9,023 bases of DNA from JBFGWM01 sp041588495 (GTDB lineage: Bacteria; Pseudomonadota; Gammaproteobacteria; Pseudomonadales; JBFGWM01), in NCBI GenBank assembly GCA_041588495.1, contig JBFGWM010000107.1:1-9023 (forward strand), read 5' to 3'. Both the position numbers and the translations under genes were made by a program. Position 1 is the stretch's first letter, and each line of letters starts with the position of its first letter. The notes under the pieces are model-generated. The model had not been told where the DNA came from, made no database searches, and saw only the letters and a list, made by a program, of their open reading frames with translations. This document shows, piece after piece, positions 5,464 through 9,023 of the stretch.

Positions 5464-7380
5464 CTAGGTCTTTGCGACAAGCCGCCGCACGACATTACCC
5501 ACCTCAGTCCCAGACCCATGACCGCCATAGCGCAACGCCGCATACGCATGCAGGGCTGCAGCAAACTCCTGCGCGCGCTCCATGTGCATGAACTGCGGCA
5601 GGCGCGCCGCCAGGCGCTCGAGTGTCTCCCCTTGTCGGCGCTCAATGCCCTCTGCAGCGAGCGCACCCATGAGGTCTTCTAGACATGGCAGGGGGCCCGT
5701 CTCCGCCAGAGTTGCGCGGTCGGAAGCAGCGCCACGCCGCCCCCGGTTGCGCAACACGGCACGCACCTGGAACGCGGCCAGAATCACGGCAACAACAATG
5801 ATTCCAACCTCCAGCAAGCCGCCAAGCCACTGCTTGATCCGGTATCCGGCTTCACTGGCAAAATAACGCAACGCGTCAACGAGAGCGTTGAGGGAACTCA
5901 TGGTCTCGCTGGGAACGGGTTCCGCGGATCGGAACGGGGCCGGATCGTAAGTTCTCCATGCGCCATCCACGTGGATTTCCGCCCACGCATGCGCGGCGCT
6001 TTCCCGCACCACGAAATGACCGAGCACCGGATTGCGCTCACGGACCCGGTAACCGCGAACCACGCGCGCCGGGATATCCAGGCTGCGCGCGAGGAGCGCC
6101 AACGCGGAAGCGAAGTACTCGCAATGGCCCTGCCGGTCGTTCTGCAGGAATTCGAGGACGGGATCGCGACCCGGCTTCCGCTCGTAGTGTTGTGAATACA
6201 CGAAGCCACGTTCGAGTTCACGCACCAGCGCCAGGACTTGGTCCGCGCGGGAATGCGCACCCGCCACCCATCGATCCGCGATCTCCCGCAGCGGGCCGTA
6301 TAACTCGTCGGGAACGATACGGTCCTCCGGCCCGGGCTCCAGCACTTCCACGGGGTGGCCTCCGGAACGACGGTAGGCATAGCGAACCGGCGGGGTGTCG
6401 GAATCACTGCGTAAGACACCGAAGGCGTCGGCCTGCAGGTCCGCGGAAAAAGAGCCGACCAGGGTTGCACCGTACGGAAGAAACAATGGTCCGGGACGCG
6501 CATCGTAGCGAAACACCCCGACCCGCGCCTGGTCAGCACCGCCCTCTCCCTGGAGAGATTCCGGTTGTACCAAGCGGCCCGGAGAGGGCTCCTCGTTCCA
6601 GCGGCCGAGGAAATACGTGCGATGCACCGATCCGCGCAGGTGCGCGCCGTAAGCCTCGCCCTGCAGACGCATCACCACCGCATCCGACTCCCACATGCCC
6701 TCCATTGACCCGAGGAACATTGCACCCTCGGTGAAACCGGTGCGCGGCGGTTTCAGCGTGATCCAGGACACCACGCGTTCCGAGGTGTAGGCGTAGAACG
6801 GCGGCAGCGCGGCCCCGAGCGCGAGGGCGACTCCGCTTGCCAGCAGCAGGTAGCCGGCGCCGGGCGCCAGTTCCCTCAAGGGCGGGAAGCCGGGCGCGGC
6901 CCGCGCGTGCTGGCGTGCATTCAGACCGTGCAGACCCGTGACCAGGAAAACGATGGCCAGCGCGGGATAACCCCACCCCGGCGACGCGCTGCCCGCCGCC
7001 GCAAACGCGAGCACCCCCAGCACCAGGGTTCCACGCAACTCACCCAGGGGTTCGGCGAGGAACAGCCGCAGCACCATGAGGAACAGGAGCGCCAGTTGCA
7101 GAGGCGCGGCCACCGGGGCAAGCACGCCGCCCGAGTACCTTGCGCCGGAGTAATCCGCCAGCACCCAGCCCGCCGCGAGCGCCGCCACGGACAGCGCCAG
7201 CTCGATCATGCGACCCGCGGATACCCTGAAGCGGAAAGCCGCCGACGCGAGAATCACCGGCAACAGGCCGTACAGCATCGAGGATACGGTCATCACGCAC
7301 ATCGCCATCACGGCGCAGGTCGCGGCCGCCGCGTCCCAGGCACGGATTCGCCGCGCGCGTTGCTCGATGTCGGGTTTCAC
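5464..7380 (-). CDS. tgpA: TgpA-like membrane transglutaminase (DUF3488-transglutaminase-DUF4129)
   Basis: This 638-residue inner-membrane protein has a periplasmic transglutaminase-like domain. P. aeruginosa TgpA, of similar length (about 670), is essential and linked to the cell envelope; the substrate is not settled. Residues 18-194 hold about six hydrophobic spans (DUF3488 region). Residues 195-510 form the large soluble part with the transglutaminase core: GHCEYFASA with Cys420, SAAHAWAEIH with His464, and WRTYDPAP with Asp479, the full catalytic triad. A final span lies at 522-540, followed by a cytoplasmic helical tail (560-620, with GIERRQGETLERLAARL) of DUF4129 type. The start is GTG at 7380, overlapping the DUF58 stop as GTGA, which implies translational coupling; no separate Shine-Dalgarno sequence stands out. 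It is the last gene of the MoxR-DUF58-TgpA operon seen in many Gammaproteobacteria. The domain assignment is firm; the biochemical role is from homologues. Confidence 0.93.
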   Translation of the reverse strand: MKPDIEQRARRIRAWDAAAATCAVMAMCVMTVSSMLYGLLPVILASAAFRFRVSAGRMIELALSVAALAAGWVLADYSGARYSGGVLAPVAAPLQLALLFLMVLRLFLAEPLGELRGTLVLGVLAFAAAGSASPGWGYPALAIVFLVTGLHGLNARQHARAAPGFPPLRELAPGAGYLLLASGVALALGAALPPFYAYTSERVVSWITLKPPRTGFTEGAMFLGSMEGMWESDAVVMRLQGEAYGAHLRGSVHRTYFLGRWNEEPSPGRLVQPESLQGEGGADQARVGVFRYDARPGPLFLPYGATLVGSFSADLQADAFGVLRSDSDTPPVRYAYRRSGGHPVEVLEPGPEDRIVPDELYGPLREIADRWVAGAHSRADQVLALVRELERGFVYSQHYERKPGRDPVLEFLQNDRQGHCEYFASALALLARSLDIPARVVRGYRVRERNPVLGHFVVRESAAHAWAEIHVDGAWRTYDPAPFRSAEPVPSETMSSLNALVDALRYFASEAGYRIKQWLGGLLEVGIIVVAVILAAFQVRAVLRNRGRRGAASDRATLAETGPLPCLEDLMGALAAEGIERRQGETLERLAARLPQFMHMERAQEFAAALHAYAALRYGGHGSGTEVGNVVRRLVAKT

Positions 7381-8675
7381 AGGGCCAGCCCGCCACTACC
7401 GTCGATCTGGCTGCAGGTGAGCACGGTGAGGTCCGCATCCCCTGCCGGGGCCGACTCCAGGTTCCTGCAGACCAGGAGGGTGCGACAAGCGGTGCCCTGC
7501 ACGCGCACCGAGGAGACCATTTCGGCGCGGGCCGCGTCCCAGGCCAGGGAGATAAAGACCACGCAGGACAGGCGCTCAAGATAGGGACCGAGAAGGCCGC
7601 GCAGATGCTCGGGATTGAACTCCGGTCCCGGACGCACACAGGCCAGGTGGTCCAGCGCCTGCTCCAGGTAACCGAGACTGCGCCCGATGGTCAGCGAATG
7701 CAGGCGGTCTCCGGTGACCAGCAGGTCGATCAGGGCCTCGCCGCGTGTCAGGCAGGCGATGATCCCGGCCGCGAGTGAGATCGCGGATTCAAGCTGGTCC
7801 GGGCCGGCACCGCGGATGTCGGTGTCCAGCACCACGCCGACGCGGGAGAAATACTCCTGCTGGAACTCGCGGACCACCGGCTGACCCCGCTTGCCCCAAC
7901 TGCGCGCATGCAGGTCGCGCACGGGATCGCCGTGGCGATACGGTCGCACCCCCAACAGTTCCATGGATTCGCCGGTGTTCGACGCCAGCGCCACGCCGCC
8001 GTGCTGGTAACGGCTGCGCTCAGGCAGGCGGATGCGCGTCACCTCGGCGATTTCAGGCACCACCAGCAAGTGACATCCCTCGCTGTCGATACGACGGCCC
8101 TGGGTGATCCCGAACGGTTGCAGCGCCGCGGCATGAAAGGCATCCAGGTGATGGTGACCCCGTTCGGTGAAACGGGCGTGGGTATGGATGTCCGTGGTCT
8201 GCCGCGCGGCCACCGCGTGCGCCACCGGCGGGGCGTCGGTCCAGGTGCCGTCCCAGGTCAGCAGGGGCCGGTCCACGCTGACCGCCCCGAAATCGCGCTC
8301 GCTATCATTGACCAGCGTGAGCCGGAAACGCACCGTCTCTCCAACAGTCACCTGGCGCGGGGCATCGACGTCAAGGCGCACACCGTGCAGCCGGTATGCA
8401 GGCCGCATCAACAGTCCCGCCGCAAGGGCGCCGGTAAGGACACACCACAGCACCCAGGTCTGGCTGGTTGCAATGTCGAGGGCGGCGAAACCGACCAGGA
8501 TGCTGACCAGCGCCAGCCAGCGCCCCTCGTCGTTGAGCGCCTTGTACAGCCACACCACCGGGTCGGCGAGGCGCACCAGGGGACTGCGCCGCGCACGGTC
8601 ACGGCCTTCCTTGGTATCGGGAATCAGGATGTGGTTGAGACGGGCCAGGCCTCGCGACAGGTCGTCGACGTTCAC
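7377..8675 (-). CDS. DUF58 (von Willebrand A-like) protein of the MoxR operon
   Basis: This 432-residue protein is the usual partner of MoxR ATPases and TgpA-type transglutaminases; its exact role is unknown, but it is thought to be a client or adaptor of the ATPase. Residues 1-50 are polar and cytoplasmic. Two adjoining hydrophobic segments at about 53-69 and 73-90 form a membrane hairpin. Residues 95-200 make a beta-rich region. The DUF58 signature follows at 236-272: GESMELLGVRPYRHGDPVRDLHARSW, then GKRGQPVVREFQQE. A von Willebrand A-like fold occupies the rest, beginning VVLDTD at 281-286. The metal-site motif DxSxS is not intact there: Asp284 is followed by Asp286 and Arg288. The GTG start at 8675 overlaps the ATPase stop as GTGA. 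The only purine-rich site upstream (GAGGA) is 15 bases away, too far for normal initiation, which supports coupling to the ATPase. The family call is firm. Confidence 0.93.
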   Translation of the reverse strand: MNVDDLSRGLARLNHILIPDTKEGRDRARRSPLVRLADPVVWLYKALNDEGRWLALVSILVGFAALDIATSQTWVLWCVLTGALAAGLLMRPAYRLHGVRLDVDAPRQVTVGETVRFRLTLVNDSERDFGAVSVDRPLLTWDGTWTDAPPVAHAVAARQTTDIHTHARFTERGHHHLDAFHAAALQPFGITQGRRIDSEGCHLLVVPEIAEVTRIRLPERSRYQHGGVALASNTGESMELLGVRPYRHGDPVRDLHARSWGKRGQPVVREFQQEYFSRVGVVLDTDIRGAGPDQLESAISLAAGIIACLTRGEALIDLLVTGDRLHSLTIGRSLGYLEQALDHLACVRPGPEFNPEHLRGLLGPYLERLSCVVFISLAWDAARAEMVSSVRVQGTACRTLLVCRNLESAPAGDADLTVLTCSQIDGSGGLAL

Positions 8676-9023
8676 GTCGGTACCGGGATGTCCTCGATGA
8701 TGGCGGACACCATCGACTGCATGCTTTCCCCACCATATCGCGCCTGGGGCGTGGGAATCACGCGATGCGCCAGGCAGGGGATCGCCAGGCGCTGCAGGTC
8801 GTCGGGGCTGACGTAGTCGCGCCCGTTCACGTACGCGAAGGCCTGGGCGGCACGGTACCAGGCCAGCGCGCCGCGCGTGGACACGCCCAGTTCGAGCTGC
8901 GGGTGATCGCGGGTGTGGTGCACCACCCGCATCAGGTAGGCGCTGACCCCGGGGCTTACCTTGACGTCATGCACCGCAGCGCGTGCCGCGAGCACTTCCT
9001 GCTCGTCAGCCACCGGTTGCAGC
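8672..9023 (-). CDS. MoxR-family AAA+ ATPase, C-terminal part only (5' end outside the window)
   Basis: The minus strand is open from the window edge to the TGA at 8672-8674, giving the last 117 residues of a protein usually near 300-340. It is the lid domain of a MoxR-type AAA+ ATPase. A helix with VHDVKVSPGVSAYLMRVV precedes LELGVSTRGALAWYRAAQA, whose STRG holds the sensor-2 arginine of the family. It is followed by GRDYVSPDDLQRLAIPCLAHRVI. The Walker A and B motifs lie beyond the edge and cannot be checked. MoxR proteins are ATP-driven chaperones thought to assemble or activate VWA or DUF58 partners, which fits the coupled DUF58 gene behind it. It is the first visible gene of the operon; its promoter lies outside. 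Confidence 0.92.
   Translation of the reverse strand, partial: LQPVADEQEVLAARAAVHDVKVSPGVSAYLMRVVHHTRDHPQLELGVSTRGALAWYRAAQAFAYVNGRDYVSPDDLQRLAIPCLAHRVIPTPQARYGGESMQSMVSAIIEDIPVPT

Noticed and set aside
5958..6734. Plus-strand frame of 258 codons antisense to the transglutaminase gene
   Set aside because: The product is a Pro/Arg-rich, low-complexity reading opposite a well-conserved catalytic domain.
7908..8816. Plus-strand frame of 302 codons antisense to DUF58 and the ATPase end
   Set aside because: It spans the junction of two recognised minus-strand genes, and its His/Gln/Arg-rich product has no recognisable domain.

Overview
The window is high-GC bacterial chromosomal DNA and looks gammaproteobacterial. 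The best clue is a long FadE-type acyl-CoA dehydrogenase (about 800 residues, with an N-terminal membrane segment), a form typical of Gammaproteobacteria. A MoxR/DUF58/TgpA-type transglutaminase operon agrees with this. I cannot name a genus from the sequence. I see no tRNA, rRNA, CRISPR array, insertion sequence, phage gene or attachment site, and base and codon use look even throughout, so this reads as ordinary chromosome rather than an island.

Layout, left to right. (1) 1-2267, minus strand: fadE, cut off at its 3' end by the window edge. (2) 2268-2498: a fadE upstream region with a bulged inverted repeat. (3) 2499-2822, minus strand: a 107-residue cytoplasmic protein of unknown function. 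(4) 2823-3029: a divergent intergenic region with two inverted repeats. (5) 3030-4775, plus strand: a 581-residue protein joining TPR repeats to a PAPS-dependent sulfotransferase domain, started at TTG behind a good Shine-Dalgarno sequence. (6) 4889-5371, plus strand: a small secreted thermonuclease-type (SNase) nuclease, preceded by a perfect 8-bp inverted repeat and a possible 26-codon leader frame. (7) 5372-5463: a convergent gap with a GC-rich hairpin. (8) 5464-9023, minus strand: a tightly coupled operon, transcribed right to left, of a MoxR-family AAA+ ATPase (C-terminal part only), a DUF58 protein and a TgpA-like membrane transglutaminase. The two junctions inside it are both 4-base GTGA overlaps with GTG starts.

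The genes fall into three separate functions. FadE does the first oxidation step of fatty-acid beta-oxidation. MoxR, DUF58 and TgpA form a conserved envelope-associated module, in which the ATPase is thought to act as a chaperone or remodeller and the transglutaminase has a full Cys-His-Asp triad facing the periplasm. The TPR-sulfotransferase is the least understood enzyme here: its catalytic motifs are intact but its acceptor cannot be read from the sequence. The most interesting items are this sulfotransferase, the unknown 107-residue protein divergent from it, and the inverted repeats between and around them. I find no convincing evidence for a wholly new multi-gene system.
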